Origin: Aeromonas rivipollensis
GTDB lineage: Bacteria; Pseudomonadota; Gammaproteobacteria; Enterobacterales; Aeromonadaceae
Length of the DNA stretch: 64,000 bases
Direction of reading: 5' to 3'
NCBI RefSeq assembly: GCF_037811135.1
Contig: NZ_CP149130.1
Coordinates: 80,001-144,000, forward strand
The position numbers and the translations under genes are program-made. The notes under the pieces were generated by a model. The model was not told where the DNA came from and did not search any database. It worked only from the letters and a program-made list of their open reading frames with translations. This document shows positions 13,493 through 23,999 of the stretch, piece after piece. Within the stretch, counting starts at the first letter, position 1, and every line of letters begins with the position of its first letter.

Positions 13493-14695
13493 TCAGGGTC
13501 GATAGTGGCGTGCAATCAGGGCGACAAGATGACGAGCCAGCGTCAGCTTGTCGGCCAGGGGCAGGGCGGCCTGACCCCCTTGCCAGAAGACGGTCAGGGC
13601 GTTGTCATCGGCATTGAAGCCTTGGCCCGCGCGGGACACATCGTTGGCGGCGATCATGTCCAGCCGCTTACGTCGCAGTTTGTCGAGGGCGTATTGTTCC
13701 ACATCCACGGTTTCGGCGGCAAATCCGACGGTGAAGGGCTTGTCTGACAGTGCGCCCACGGCGGCGATGATGTCGGGATTCTTGACCAGGCTCAGCGCCA
13801 TCTGGTCGTTGTCACCTGTCTTCTTGATCTTCTGGCTGGCGACCTGGGCCGGGCGGTAGTCCGCCACGGCGGCGCAGCCGATGAAGAGATCGCACTCATG
13901 AACCCGGCTCATCACCGCCTGGTGCATCTGCAGGGCGCTTTCCACGTCGACCCGCTCAATCCCCTGGGGCGTGGCCAGGGCGACCGGGCCGCTCACCAGC
14001 GTCACCTCGGCACCCGCCTCGCGGGCGGCGCGGGCGATGGCGTAACCCATCTTGCCGGAGCTGTGGTTGCTGATGTAGCGCACCGGATCCAGCGCCTCTC
14101 GGGTCGGCCCTGCGGTGAGCAGCAGTTTGACCCCCGCCAGCAGAGGCTCGGCAGTCAGCTGCTGGCAGCAGCGCTCCACCAAGTCCAGGGGATCCAGCAT
14201 CCGGCCCGGACCCACGTCACCGCAGGCCTGGCTGCCGGAGTCCGGCCCCCACAGCAGAATGCCGCGGCTGGCCAGGGTATCGAGATTGGCCTGGGTGGCG
14301 GCGTTGCGATACATCTGCTGGTTCATGGCCGGGGCCAGCGCCACTGTTGCCGGGGTGGCCAGACAGAGGGTGGTCAGCAGCTCGTCCGCCATGCCGGCGG
14401 CCATGCGCGCCATCAGGTTGGCACTGGCGGGGGCGATCAGCACCAGATCCGCCCACTTGGCCAGCTCGATGTGGCCCATGCCCGCCTCGGCGGCCGGGTC
14501 CAGCAGGCTGTCGGCGACCGGGTGGCCGGAGACGGCCTGCAGGGTCAGGGGAGTGATGAACTCCTTGGCGGAGCGGGTCATCACCACCCTTACCTCGGCA
14601 CCCTGATCTTTCAGGCGGCGTACCAGCTCGGCACTCTTGTAGGCGGCGATCCCGCCACTGACACCCAACAGGATGCGTTTATCGGCCAATCTCAT
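13493..14695 (-). CDS. coaBC: bifunctional phosphopantothenoylcysteine decarboxylase/synthetase
   Basis: It makes two steps of coenzyme A synthesis: cysteine addition to 4'-phosphopantothenate, then decarboxylation. The 400 residues comprise an N-terminal flavoprotein CoaC domain ([26 protein letters not shown] with the active His) and a C-terminal CoaB domain. The [10 protein letters not shown] segment carries the active Cys and SNHSSGKMG belongs to CoaB. It is divergent from radC, as in E. coli. Confidence 0.97.
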   Translation of the reverse strand: MRLADKRILLGVSGGIAAYKSAELVRRLKDQGAEVRVVMTRSAKEFITPLTLQAVSGHPVADSLLDPAAEAGMGHIELAKWADLVLIAPASANLMARMAAGMADELLTTLCLATPATVALAPAMNQQMYRNAATQANLDTLASRGILLWGPDSGSQACGDVGPGRMLDPLDLVERCCQQLTAEPLLAGVKLLLTAGPTREALDPVRYISNHSSGKMGYAIARAAREAGAEVTLVSGPVALATPQGIERVDVESALQMHQAVMSRVHECDLFIGCAAVADYRPAQVASQKIKKTGDNDQMALSLVKNPDIIAAVGALSDKPFTVGFAAETVDVEQYALDKLRRKRLDMIAANDVSRAGQGFNADDNALTVFWQGGQAALPLADKLTLARHLVALIARHYRP

Positions 14696-14842
14696 CTGCT
14701 GCTTCTCTTTCGGCTCACTCTGACTGGTCGGCTAAGATAGCACAGGCGATGGACGACGACAGAGGCTGACATGGGGGAGTTGTGGTCGGGCTCCCGTGAT
14801 TTTTTGCTATTTTTTCTCTCAATAGCCATGGGGGAGAGACAA

Positions 14843-15517
14843 ATGAGCATCAAGGAGTGGCCGGAAGATGAGCGCCCCCGGGAGAAGCTGTTGCGCCGTG
14901 GGGCGGGGGTGCTGTCCGATGCGGAATTGCTGGCGATCTTCCTGCGCACCGGGGTCAGCGGACTGAGCGCGGTGGATCTTTCCCGCCAGCTGTTGCGGCA
15001 GTTCGGATCCTTGCGGGCGCTGCTTGGGGCCGAGCAGCAGGCTTTTTGCGGCGCTCACGGGCTGGGGCCGGCCAAATATGCCCAGTTGCAGGCGGTGCTG
15101 GAGATGGGCAGACGGCATCTTGCCGAGCAGTTGCAACGGGGGGAGGCCCTCACGTCTCCCCAGCTGACCCGGGAGTATCTGCAGGCTCAACTGCGGGACA
15201 GGCCGCGGGAAGTGTTTGCGCTGTTATTGCTCGATAACCAGCACAGAGTGATTCAATTTGTTAAACTTTTCTACGGCACCCTGGATTCGGCAAGCGTCTG
15301 GCCCAGGGAAATCGTGCAGATCGCGCTCAAACATAATGCAGCCGCCGTGATTCTGGCGCATAATCACCCGTCCGGCGTAGCCGAGCCCAGTCGGGCCGAC
15401 CGCCAGATCACGGATCGGATCCTGGCCGCCCTGGCCTTGGTCGATATCAGAGTGCTGGATCACTTGGTGATCGGTGACGGCATCACGGTTTCTTTCGCAG
15501 AGCGTGGTTGGTTATGA
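14843..15517 (+). CDS. radC: RadC family JAMM protein
   Basis: The 224-residue protein starts [17 protein letters not shown], with GGGAGAG upstream. A longer frame is open but has no ribosome site. Helix-hairpin-helix-like residues 40-90 precede the JAMM/MPN metalloprotease-like domain with [14 protein letters not shown]. The biochemical role of RadC is unsettled, and the old DNA-repair assignment in E. coli is doubtful. It lies between coaBC and rpmB as in enteric bacteria. Confidence 0.93.
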   Translation: MSIKEWPEDERPREKLLRRGAGVLSDAELLAIFLRTGVSGLSAVDLSRQLLRQFGSLRALLGAEQQAFCGAHGLGPAKYAQLQAVLEMGRRHLAEQLQRGEALTSPQLTREYLQAQLRDRPREVFALLLLDNQHRVIQFVKLFYGTLDSASVWPREIVQIALKHNAAAVILAHNHPSGVAEPSRADRQITDRILAALALVDIRVLDHLVIGDGITVSFAERGWL

Positions 15518-15539
15518 CTGGGCTCTGGCACTGTATTAG

Positions 15540-15568
15540 TTGATCTTTGATCACGGATGCTGTATAAA
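15540..15568 (+). promoter_or_regulatory. probable rpmBG promoter
   Basis: A -35 TTGATC (15540-15545) and a -10 TATAAA (15563-15568) are 17 bases apart, about 85 bases upstream of rpmB. This is a good sigma-70 match in the only gap before the ribosomal protein genes. Confidence 0.6.
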
Positions 15569-15653
15569 ATGCCGCCTTCTGTTTGCCCCGCAATCGAAGG
15601 CCAGCGGGGCAGATATTTGCTCGAGCAATGAAGTAAGATTTGGAGAGACTGAC

Positions 15654-15890
15654 ATGTCTAGAGTATGCCAAGTAACCGGCAAGCGCCCGGCAGTTGGTAA
15701 CAACCGTTCGCACGCTAACAACGCTACCAAGCGTCGTTTCCTGCCGAACCTGCACACTCACCGTTTTTGGGTTGAGAGTGAAAAACGCTTCGTAAGCCTG
15801 CGCGTATCCGCAAAAGGCATGCGTATCATCGACAAGCGCGGCGTTGAAGTGGTTCTGGCTGAACTGCGTGCCAGCGGCGTTAAGGTATAA
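15654..15890 (+). CDS. rpmB: 50S ribosomal protein L28
   Basis: The 78-residue basic protein begins [20 protein letters not shown], the L28 signature, and has [13 protein letters not shown] at 32-44. GGAGAG precedes the ATG. It is co-transcribed with rpmG 11 bases downstream. Confidence 0.98.
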
Positions 15891-15901
15891 GGAATTAGAT
15901 C

Positions 15902-16069
15902 ATGGCTAAAGGTATTCGCGATAAGATTCGCCTGAACTCCAGCGCCGGTACTGGTCACTTCTATACCACTACCAAGAACAAGCGCACCATGCCCGAAAAA
16001 ATGGAGATCAAGAAATTTGATCCCGTTATTCGTCAGCATGTGATCTACAAGGAAGGCAAAATCAAGTAA
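15902..16069 (+). CDS. rpmG: 50S ribosomal protein L33
   Basis: The 55-residue protein begins [20 protein letters not shown] and ends [10 protein letters not shown]. The usual zinc-ribbon cysteines are absent, as in the E. coli cysteine-free L33. The Shine-Dalgarno is AAGGA in the rpmB-rpmG gap. Confidence 0.97.
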   Translation: MAKGIRDKIRLNSSAGTGHFYTTTKNKRTMPEKMEIKKFDPVIRQHVIYKEGKIK

Positions 16070-16089
16070 TCACTTGATGCTGCACTCCC

Positions 16090-16120
16090 AAAAAACCCGG
16101 CTTAGTGCCGGGTTTTTTTA
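16090..16120 (+). terminator. rpmBG terminator
   Basis: The hairpin AACCCGGCTTAGTGCCGGGTT is followed by five T, 20 bases after rpmG. Confidence 0.9.
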
Positions 16121-16163
16121 TGGATGGAATTCAGTACACTGCCGCTTCGAAGGGAGGCTTGCC

Positions 16164-16619
16164 ATGTTCAAATTGAGCCGTAAAGGCTGGAATAACGTGA
16201 TCATAGTGGTGGTGCTGATAGTGATCACCCTGCTGCACCGGCTGGAGCAGGCCCAGCAGGAGAACAGCGCCCAGCGACCGCGTCCGCTGTTGCCGGAGAG
16301 CGCCGTGGTGCTCACCTGGCAGGGGCCGAGCTGGCAGATAGAGCGCATCGGCCAGGGCTGGCGCAGCGGGCCGGATCTGGGGCTCAGCAGCGCCCAGCTG
16401 GCCGCCCGCATCGAGGCCTGGCAAGGCTGGCTGCTGCCGCCGAGCGGGGCCGTGCGCGGCACCCCTGTTACCCTCAAGATATGGGTCGCCGGTCAGAGCG
16501 ATCCCGTGGAGGTGGGGCTCTATCAGGACGACGGCAAGTTTGCCGCCCTGCTGCCCCCCTCGACCTGGCTCACCCTGAGCCAGGAGCAGTACCGCGACCT
16601 GCTGCGTCCCACCCCCTGA
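16164..16619 (+). CDS. membrane-anchored protein of unknown function
   Basis: The 151-residue protein starts at the ATG preceded by GGGAGG. Residues 12-27 (VIIVVVLIVITLLH) are a single N-terminal membrane helix after a short basic stretch, so the rest should face the periplasm. The soluble part has tryptophan-rich segments (LTWQGPSWQIERIGQGW) and a C-terminal region resembling a small beta domain. I do not recognise a family. It lies 27 bases before mutM and probably shares its transcript. Confidence 0.7.
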   Translation: MFKLSRKGWNNVIIVVVLIVITLLHRLEQAQQENSAQRPRPLLPESAVVLTWQGPSWQIERIGQGWRSGPDLGLSSAQLAARIEAWQGWLLPPSGAVRGTPVTLKIWVAGQSDPVEVGLYQDDGKFAALLPPSTWLTLSQEQYRDLLRPTP

Positions 16620-16646
16620 ACCCTGCCGTGAGCGAGAGGCCTGTCT

Positions 16647-17459
16647 ATGCCTGAATTACCGGAAGTCGAAGTCAGCCGCCAGGGGATCTCTCCCTGGCTC
16701 ACCGGCATCAAGGTGACCCGAGTGGTGGTCAGGGATGGCCGACTGCGCTGGCCCGTGCCTGGCGAGATCCAGGAACTGGTGGATCTCGTCATCCACAGGG
16801 TCAGTCGCCGCGCCAAGTACCTGCTGCTGGAGACCGATTTTGGCACCGCCATCCTGCACCTTGGCATGTCCGGCAGCCTGCGGGTGCTGGACATAGGCAC
16901 CCCGGCCGAGAAGCACGATCACGTGGACATCGAGCTCGCCAACGGCAAGCTGCTGCGACTCAACGATCCGCGCCGCTTCGGTGTCCTGCTGTGGACCCGC
17001 GAACCGGCCGAGGCCCACGCCCTGCTCGCCAAGCTGGGGCCGGAGCCGCTTACCGACGCCTTCAGCGCCGACTACCTGCGGGCGCGGGCCAGGGGGCGCA
17101 GCACCGCCATCAAGCAGTTCCTGATGGACAACCAGGTGGTGGTCGGGGTGGGCAACATCTACGCCAACGAGGCCCTCTATGCCGCCGGCATTCACCCCAA
17201 GCGGGCGGCGGGCAACATCAGTGGTGAGCGGCTGGGTACCCTGGTGGCCGAGATCAAGCGGGTGTTGACCGAGGCCATTCGCCAGGGGGGCACCACCCTC
17301 AAGGACTTCACCAGTGCCGATGGCAAACCGGGCTATTTCGTGCAGCAGTTGCAGGTCTATGGCCGGGGCGGCCAGCCCTGTTTCCACTGCCATACCCTGC
17401 TGACCGAGGTGAGGATGGGCCAGAGAACCACGGTGTTCTGCTCCCACTGCCAACGCTGA
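16647..17459 (+). CDS. mutM: formamidopyrimidine-DNA glycosylase
   Basis: It excises 8-oxoguanine and cuts the DNA backbone. The 270 residues begin with the catalytic PELPEVE (Pro2 and Glu3 of the mature protein). The helix-two-turn-helix with [14 protein letters not shown] (160-173) is present. A four-cysteine zinc finger closes the protein (CFHC ... CSHC). The length is as in E. coli. Confidence 0.97.
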   Translation: MPELPEVEVSRQGISPWLTGIKVTRVVVRDGRLRWPVPGEIQELVDLVIHRVSRRAKYLLLETDFGTAILHLGMSGSLRVLDIGTPAEKHDHVDIELANGKLLRLNDPRRFGVLLWTREPAEAHALLAKLGPEPLTDAFSADYLRARARGRSTAIKQFLMDNQVVVGVGNIYANEALYAAGIHPKRAAGNISGERLGTLVAEIKRVLTEAIRQGGTTLKDFTSADGKPGYFVQQLQVYGRGGQPCFHCHTLLTEVRMGQRTTVFCSHCQR

Positions 17460-17573
17460 ATTGCCGTTTTTTGGGCCATATCCGGCCAAGTTGTAAGAGA
17501 GTATTGCCAGTCTGTTGATGCCGCTTTCGTCCATGACTACTATCTCGCCAGTTCAGGCTGCGAGGTAATAAAA

Positions 17574-18515
17574 ATGACAGCAGAATCAATAGACTGGGAT
17601 CATCTATCCCGGCAGGGGCACTATTGCGCCCAAAAAATGGCCCGCTTCCTTTATCCCGATGATAGCGCCCGCAAGACCTTCAATCGCGGCAAGTTCGTGC
17701 TGCGCAGTCTGCTCTACCGGCCGCAGTTGAACCGGGTGTTCGAGCTGTTTCAGACAGAACCCCTGAGGGCCCTGCCTGCCCACTACCCCGAGCTGCTCGA
17801 CAAGCCGATGCGACCCTATCGCTTCGCCTGCTCGACCGTGAACCAGCGAGTCAGGATGATGGAGGATCACTACCGGCTGCTGCTGGCCCGTTATCCTGAC
17901 CTGATCGACCCGCTCTATCTGGGGGAGGGGATCGAACTCGGCCGCTACCCCGAGGGCGGCTGTCGCCTGGTGCTGCGCCACGACGGCACCTTCCGGCGGG
18001 AGGCCGAACTGGCCCTCTCCATCGTCAACGAACAGGGGGAGCGGCTCTACAGCTGCGCCTTCTCGCTGGCGGGCAGCGAGCACGATCTGGCGCTGGTTAT
18101 CGGCTCGGTGCAGGGGCCCGAGCCCGGTGTCGAGCAGCCCCAGGAGCAGGTACGGGCACTGACCAAAGCGGGCCATGGTCTGAGACCCAAGTCGCTGGTG
18201 GTGATGCTGGTGATGGCGCTGGCCGGGGCCATGGGGGCAAGCCGTGTCTCGGCCGTGCGGATGAAGGCGCACATCTTCCAGGCCAGACGCTACAGCAAGA
18301 AGAAAAAAGCCTGCCTGCAGGCGGATTATGACGAGCTGTGGCAGGAGTTCGGTGCCCTGGATCAGGATGCCAACTTCGTGCGGTTGCAGCCCGCGGTGCG
18401 CAAGCCGCTGGAAGAGGTGGCCGCCAAGAAGCGCGCCATGTACCGGCGTCGCTACGCCTGGCTGGACGAGCTGACGCTCAACTGTCAGCAGGCGCTGAAC
18501 CGCGCGCCGGACTGA
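17574..18515 (+). CDS. VirK/YbjX family protein (DUF535)
   Basis: The 313-residue soluble protein belongs to the family of E. coli YbjX and Shigella VirK. Recognisable segments are HRLLLARYPDLIDPLYLGEG, LYSCAFSLAG and KSLVVMLVMALAGAMGASRV. Family members have been linked to envelope and polymyxin or cationic peptide phenotypes, but no reaction is known. It stands alone between mutM and coaD. Confidence 0.8.
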   Translation: MTAESIDWDHLSRQGHYCAQKMARFLYPDDSARKTFNRGKFVLRSLLYRPQLNRVFELFQTEPLRALPAHYPELLDKPMRPYRFACSTVNQRVRMMEDHYRLLLARYPDLIDPLYLGEGIELGRYPEGGCRLVLRHDGTFRREAELALSIVNEQGERLYSCAFSLAGSEHDLALVIGSVQGPEPGVEQPQEQVRALTKAGHGLRPKSLVVMLVMALAGAMGASRVSAVRMKAHIFQARRYSKKKKACLQADYDELWQEFGALDQDANFVRLQPAVRKPLEEVAAKKRAMYRRRYAWLDELTLNCQQALNRAPD

Positions 18516-18556
18516 CGGCAGGGGCGGGAGACCGGGGCTGCGCCAGCTGCCCCGAC

Positions 18557-18584
18557 AAACAGGCTACCCTCGGGTAGCCTGTTT
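18557..18584. terminator. bidirectional terminator
   Basis: The hairpin AAACAGGCTACCCTCGGGTA(GCCTGTTT) has A and T tracts on its two sides. It serves the converging DUF535 gene and coaD. Confidence 0.85.
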
Positions 18585-18590
18585 GCGTTG

Positions 18591-19187
<597 letters not shown>

Positions 19188-19296
19188 TCAGGGCCCCTCG
19201 GCGTCTTCGCTTGAGAATAGCCCTGCATCAGGCAAGAATACCCGCACCGCGCATCAAGCCTCCCTGCATTGGTGACAGGGAGCAAAGGGATTTTTT

Positions 19297-20340
19297 ATGA
19301 AACGTATTCTGGTAGTACGCAATGACAAGATTGGTGACTTCATGCTGGCCTGGCCGAGTTTTGCCATGCTCAAGCGTTCCATGGAGTGTCATGTGACTGC
19401 CCTGGTTCCCGCCTACACGGCGCCGCTGGCCCGCCTCTGTCCCTGGATCGACGAGATCATCCTGGATCCGGGTGCCCGGGCCGACAAGGAACAGCAACGC
19501 GCCTTGCTGGCCCGCATCAAGGCGGCCGCTTTCGATGCCTCCATCTGCCTCTTCTCCAACACCCGTAACGCCAAGCTGGTGTGGAAGGCGCACATTCCCT
19601 ACCGGCTGGCTCCGGCCACCAAGCTGGCCCAGGTGCTCTACAACCAGCGGCTGGTGCAGCGCCGTTCCCGCTCCCAGAAGCCGGAGTACGAGTACAACCT
19701 GGATCTGGTGCGCCGCTTCCTGGCCGACCAGCAACTGAGCGCGGTGGAGCCCCGGGGGCCCTACCTCAGTTTCGATCCCGAGAGCCTGCAACAGGTGCGC
19801 GAACAGGTCGCCAGCCGGCTTAGGCTGGATGCGAGCCGCCCCTGGCTGATGGTGCATGCCGGCAGCGGCGGCTCGGCCAACAACCTCTCCATAGAGCAGT
19901 ACTCGCGCCTCATCATCAAGCTCAACCAGGCCTGCCCTGAACTGCAGTGCGTGCTGACGGCGGGGCCCGGGGAGGAGAGCAAGGCGGAACAGCTGGCGGC
20001 CGAGCTGCTGGCCCACGGCGGCAACGGCTGGATCTACCGCTCAGACGAGGGGCTGCCGAAGTTCTGTCAGGTGATGGCCAATGCCGCCCTGTTCGTGGCG
20101 GGCAGCACTGGACCGCTGCACATAGCAGCGGCGCTGGACGTGCCCACCATCGGCTTCTTCCCGGCACACCGCTCCGCCACGCCGCTGCGCTGGCGTCCGC
20201 TCAACAGCGAGGGGCGTCATCTGGCCTTCAGCCCGCCGGAAGACAGCGATCACCCGGAAGACATGAGCCAGCTCGATCCCAAGACGATGGCGGCGGCGAT
20301 CGCCCGCTGGGCACCGCCGTTCTGGCGGGCAGAGAGCTGA
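19297..20340 (+). CDS. glycosyltransferase family 9 (heptosyltransferase-like)
   Basis: The 347-residue GT9 protein begins MKRILVVRNDKIGDFMLAWP, the usual nucleotide-sugar transferase start. Its C-terminal domain has the VAGSTGPLHIAAALDVPTIG acceptor/donor motif. It resembles LPS core heptosyltransferases (WaaC/WaaF/WaaQ group). It is distinct from the waaF in this window, and the exact linkage made cannot be read from sequence. GGGAGCAAAGG precedes the start. Confidence 0.8.
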   Translation: MKRILVVRNDKIGDFMLAWPSFAMLKRSMECHVTALVPAYTAPLARLCPWIDEIILDPGARADKEQQRALLARIKAAAFDASICLFSNTRNAKLVWKAHIPYRLAPATKLAQVLYNQRLVQRRSRSQKPEYEYNLDLVRRFLADQQLSAVEPRGPYLSFDPESLQQVREQVASRLRLDASRPWLMVHAGSGGSANNLSIEQYSRLIIKLNQACPELQCVLTAGPGEESKAEQLAAELLAHGGNGWIYRSDEGLPKFCQVMANAALFVAGSTGPLHIAAALDVPTIGFFPAHRSATPLRWRPLNSEGRHLAFSPPEDSDHPEDMSQLDPKTMAAAIARWAPPFWRAES

Positions 20341-20346
20341 GAATGC

Positions 20347-20372
20347 AGACAGGGCCCCTCGGGGCCCTGTCT
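20347..20372. terminator. terminator-like hairpin between GT9 gene and waaE
   Basis: The perfect stem AGACAGGGCCC/GGGCCCTGTCT lies 7 bases after the GT9 stop, between convergent genes. The T-tract is weak. Confidence 0.65.
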
Positions 20373-20398
20373 CGTCATGGGGGGGTCGCGATGCTTGC

Positions 20399-21244
20399 TT
20401 ACTTTTGGGCCTGGTCCGGCGCCTGTGGCTGCTGGCGGATCCAGAGGTCGGCGTACTTCGCGAAGGTGGAGTGGGCCGAGAGGATGGCCAGCAGCAGCCC
20501 CTGCTTGCCGTCGAGGAAGCCGGCCTTGAGCAGGTACATCTTGAGGAAGCAGCCGACGGCGTGCACCAGCCCCTGGCCGAGGGAGCCTTTCTTGCCACGG
20601 GCGGTGCGCTGATCGGCCCAGGCCCTGGCGTAGCCGGCGGATTTGACCAGATAGTGCTCCAGATCCCGGTAGGTGAAGTGCAGCAGGTCGCCGTGCAGGT
20701 TGACGATCTTCATGTTGGCACGCACCTCCACCTTCTCGTGCACCAGCGCCTCGTTGTAGCCGGTGAGCGCCCTGGGATAGAGGCGCAGCACCCGATCCGG
20801 ATACCAGCCGCTGTGGCGGATGAAGCGGCCGAACACCCAGGAGAGGCGGGGAATCGAGTAGATGGTGTCGTCAGCCGGGTTGGCCATGACCCCCTTGATA
20901 GCGTCCTTGAGCTCGGGAGTGAGCCGCTCGTCCGCATCCAGCCACAGCACCCATTCCGACTGGACATGGGACTGGGCGAGGCGGCGCTGGCGGCCGAAGC
21001 CAGGCCAGGCCGTGTTGACGAAGAAGCGGGCGCCGAATTCGGCGGCGATGGCGGGGGTGTCATCCTGACTGCCGGAGTCCAGGATGACGATTTCGTCCAC
21101 CAGGCCATCGAGGGAGGCGAGGCAGGCGCGCAGGTTGTCGGCTTCGTTCTTGACGATCAGGACGGCCGCCAGGGTCGGTTTTTTCACGGGTTCTGGACTC
21201 TTGTTGGCGCCCGGCGGGCGGGTCATGCTCGGATTGGCGCCCAT
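20399..21244 (-). CDS. waaE: lipopolysaccharide core beta-1,4-glucosyltransferase WaaE-like (GT2)
   Basis: The 281-residue GT2 protein has [20 protein letters not shown] at its start, DSGSQDDT and the metal-binding [10 protein letters not shown]. It also has [20 protein letters not shown], which is typical of the WaaE/KdtX group that adds glucose to L-glycero-D-manno-heptose I in Klebsiella, Serratia and Aeromonas. The start is either 21244 (AGG upstream) or the ATG at 21226. It is divergent from waaF and convergent with the GT9 gene. Confidence 0.85.
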   Translation of the reverse strand: MGANPSMTRPPGANKSPEPVKKPTLAAVLIVKNEADNLRACLASLDGLVDEIVILDSGSQDDTPAIAAEFGARFFVNTAWPGFGRQRRLAQSHVQSEWVLWLDADERLTPELKDAIKGVMANPADDTIYSIPRLSWVFGRFIRHSGWYPDRVLRLYPRALTGYNEALVHEKVEVRANMKIVNLHGDLLHFTYRDLEHYLVKSAGYARAWADQRTARGKKGSLGQGLVHAVGCFLKMYLLKAGFLDGKQGLLLAILSAHSTFAKYADLWIRQQPQAPDQAQK

Positions 21245-21476
21245 TCTAGCCTAAAACCCCGGCGGGGGCATGGGCCCGCTGGCCATGGCGAGCCGCTTTC
21301 GACGGGGGGAGAGGGCGCCGGTGCTGACAAGAGGGAGCATCCACGTCCCGCAGCGCGGCCCTGAAGGCCTCTTGCGCATCAGGCAGGGATCTTCTGTTAT
21401 TTCTTCGGCCTTTCTTGGGGCATAATCTCGCCCAGTAACGATTAACAGCCGGGCCAGTCCCGAGAGAAGACGTGCG

Positions 21477-22574
21477 ATGAAGATATTGGTGATCGGCCCC
21501 TCCTGGGTCGGCGACATGGTGATGTCCCAGAGCCTCTACAAGGCGCTCAAGAGCAATCACCCGGACAGCGAGCTGCATGTGATGGCGCCGGCCTGGTGCG
21601 TGGCCCTGCTGGAGCGGATGCCCGAGGTGGACAAGGCTATTCCCATGCCGCTCGGCCACGGTGACTTCAAGCTGGGGGCCCGCCGCCGGCTCGGCAAGCA
21701 GCTGGCCGCCGAAAAGTACGATCAGGCCATCATCCAGCCCAATTCCATGAAGTCGGCGCTCATCCCCTGGTTTGCCAGGATCCCGGTGCGTACCGGCTGG
21801 AAGGGGGAGCACCGCTTCGGCCTGCTCAACGACATGCGCAGCAACAAGCAGGCCTTCCCGCTGATGGTGGAGGCCTATCTGGCGCTGGCCTACCCCAAGG
21901 CACAGATGAAGAGCAGGAGCGACATTCCGTCCATCCCCCATCCGTCCCTGCACGTGGATCTCGTCAACCAGGGCAAGGCCCTGGAGCGGCTCTGCCTGAA
22001 TCGCGCCCGCCCCGTGCTGGTGCTCTGCCCGGGGGCCGAGTTCGGCCCGGCCAAGCGCTGGCCCGAGGGGCACTACGCCGTGGTGGCCCAGAAGCATCTG
22101 GATGAAGGCTGGCAGGTGTGGATCTTCGGCTCCGGCAAGGATGTGGAGGTGGCCAACACCATACGGGACCGGATCAACCCCCTGTCCCGTCCCAATTGTC
22201 ACGTGCTGGCGGGCAAGACCAGCCTGCACGAGGCGATCGATCTCATGGCCCTGGCAGGTCGGGTCATCGCCAACGATTCGGGCCTGATGCACGTCGCCGC
22301 CGCCCTCAACCGGCCGCTGATCGGCGTCTATGGCTCCACCTCGCCGCTCTACACGCCGCCCCTGGCGGACAGGGTCGAGATAGTCCACACCGACATCGAA
22401 TGCCGCCCCTGTTTCAAGCGCACCTGCAAGTTCGGCCACCTCAAGTGCCTGATCGAGTTGATGCCGGAGCAGGTCATAGAGGCGGGCAAACGGCTGGAGC
22501 GCAGTGACGGGGCGGACCTGATCATAGCGCTGCAGCCGGTGGCTGAGCCCGCGACCGGCGGCGAAGGCCAATAG
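21477..22574 (+). CDS. waaF: ADP-heptose:LPS heptosyltransferase II
   Basis: It adds the second heptose of the inner LPS core. The 365 residues start MKILVIGPSWVGDMVMSQSL, the WaaF hallmark. They contain LCPGAEFGPAKRWP and NDSGLMHVAAALNRPLIGVYG, with the CRPCFKRTCKFGH cysteine cluster near the C-terminus. The stop is one base before the waaA start. Confidence 0.96.
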   Translation: MKILVIGPSWVGDMVMSQSLYKALKSNHPDSELHVMAPAWCVALLERMPEVDKAIPMPLGHGDFKLGARRRLGKQLAAEKYDQAIIQPNSMKSALIPWFARIPVRTGWKGEHRFGLLNDMRSNKQAFPLMVEAYLALAYPKAQMKSRSDIPSIPHPSLHVDLVNQGKALERLCLNRARPVLVLCPGAEFGPAKRWPEGHYAVVAQKHLDEGWQVWIFGSGKDVEVANTIRDRINPLSRPNCHVLAGKTSLHEAIDLMALAGRVIANDSGLMHVAAALNRPLIGVYGSTSPLYTPPLADRVEIVHTDIECRPCFKRTCKFGHLKCLIELMPEQVIEAGKRLERSDGADLIIALQPVAEPATGGEGQ

Positions 22575-22575
22575 C

Positions 22576-23853
22576 ATGATCTATCGGCTGCTCTACAACC
22601 TGCTGATCCACCTGGGCCTGCCGCTGGCGCTGCTGGCGCTCTACAAGCCCAAAAAAGGCAAGCCCGGCTTCGGCAAGCGCTGGGCCGAGCACCTGGGGCG
22701 GGCACCTGCCACCGGGCAGGAGGCGCCGCTCTGGATCCATGCGGTGAGCGTGGGGGAGACGCTGGCCATCAGCCCCTTCATCCGCGCCCTCAAGGCGGAG
22801 CAGCCCTCCTTGCCCATACTGCTCACCACTACTACCCGCACCGGCGCCGAGCAGGCGGCCAAGCTCGGGGATCTGGTGGTGCATCGCTATGCGCCCCTGG
22901 ACTACCCCTGGGCGGTCTCGGCATTTCTGGCCACCTTCAAGCCCCGCGCCCTCTGGGTGATGGAGACCGAGCTGTGGCCGAACTGGCTGGCGGCCTGCGA
23001 GGCGCGCCACCTGCCGGTGACCATCCTCAATGCCCGCCTCTCCGAGCGATCCTGCCAGCGCTATGCCCGTTTCCAGGGCGCCTTCGATGCCCTCAGCCAT
23101 CCGCTGACCCATCTGCTGTGCCAGCACCAGGACGACGCGGATCGCTTCCATCGTCTGGGCATAGGCCGCGAGCGGCTGGCGGTGACCGGCTCCATCAAGT
23201 TCGACATCCAGTTTGGCGACGAGGTGCAGGCCCGGGGCCGCGCCCTGCGCCAGCAGCTTGGGCAGGAGCGGCCGATCTGGATCGCCGCCAGCACCCATCA
23301 GGGGGAAGACGAGCAGGTGCTGGCCGCCTTCGATCGGGTGCTCAAGGCACATCCGTCTGCCCTGCTTATCCTGGTGCCGCGCCACCCCGAGCGCTTTGCC
23401 CGGGTGGCCGAGCTGTGCGCCCCCTACGGCTGCGTGCTGCGCTCTCATTGCCAGGGTCAGGGCAAGCCGGTGAGCGAGACGGACAAGGTCTATCTCGGCG
23501 ATACCATGGGCGAGTTGCCGCTGATGCTGGCGGCGGCTGATGTGGCCTTCGTCGGCGGCAGCCTGGTGAAGATTGGTGGCCACAACCTGCTGGAGCCGGC
23601 GGCGCTCGGCAAACCCTGCCTGACCGGCCCCGCCTATTTCAATTTCAGCGACATCACCCGCCAGCTGGTGGCTCAGGGTGGGGCCGCCGTGGTGGCGGAT
23701 GCAGATGCCCTGGGCGACAAGGTGAATATGCTGCTCGGCGATGCGGGCGCCCGTCGCCAGATGGGGGAGCAGGCCCGTGCCGTGGTGCTGCATAACCAGG
23801 GGGCGCTGGCGCGCACCCTGTCCCACTGCCTCGCCGCACTGGAAAACGACTAG
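22576..23853 (+). CDS. waaA: 3-deoxy-D-manno-octulosonic acid (Kdo) transferase
   Basis: It transfers Kdo from CMP-Kdo to lipid IVA at the inner membrane. The 425 residues equal the E. coli length. An N-terminal membrane anchor (LLIHLGLPLALLALY) precedes HAVSVGETLA with the catalytic Glu. KIGGHNLLEPAALGKP is in the C-terminal domain. It is tightly coupled to waaF. A short hairpin (GGGTGGCC/GGCCACCC) follows at 23858-23878 without a T-run. Confidence 0.96.
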   Translation: MIYRLLYNLLIHLGLPLALLALYKPKKGKPGFGKRWAEHLGRAPATGQEAPLWIHAVSVGETLAISPFIRALKAEQPSLPILLTTTTRTGAEQAAKLGDLVVHRYAPLDYPWAVSAFLATFKPRALWVMETELWPNWLAACEARHLPVTILNARLSERSCQRYARFQGAFDALSHPLTHLLCQHQDDADRFHRLGIGRERLAVTGSIKFDIQFGDEVQARGRALRQQLGQERPIWIAASTHQGEDEQVLAAFDRVLKAHPSALLILVPRHPERFARVAELCAPYGCVLRSHCQGQGKPVSETDKVYLGDTMGELPLMLAAADVAFVGGSLVKIGGHNLLEPAALGKPCLTGPAYFNFSDITRQLVAQGGAAVVADADALGDKVNMLLGDAGARRQMGEQARAVVLHNQGALARTLSHCLAALEND

Positions 23854-23999
23854 CGCGGGTGGCCCTGGTGGCCACCCAGTGCCTTATCCCGTACCCGCTC
23901 ATAGTCCCGCCTGATCCCGGGGCAGGGGCAAAACGCCGCAGGCAATCCGGCCTGCTTTCCTTTATGCTCTGCCCTTTGCCTTGACCCTGTGATGCCCCG

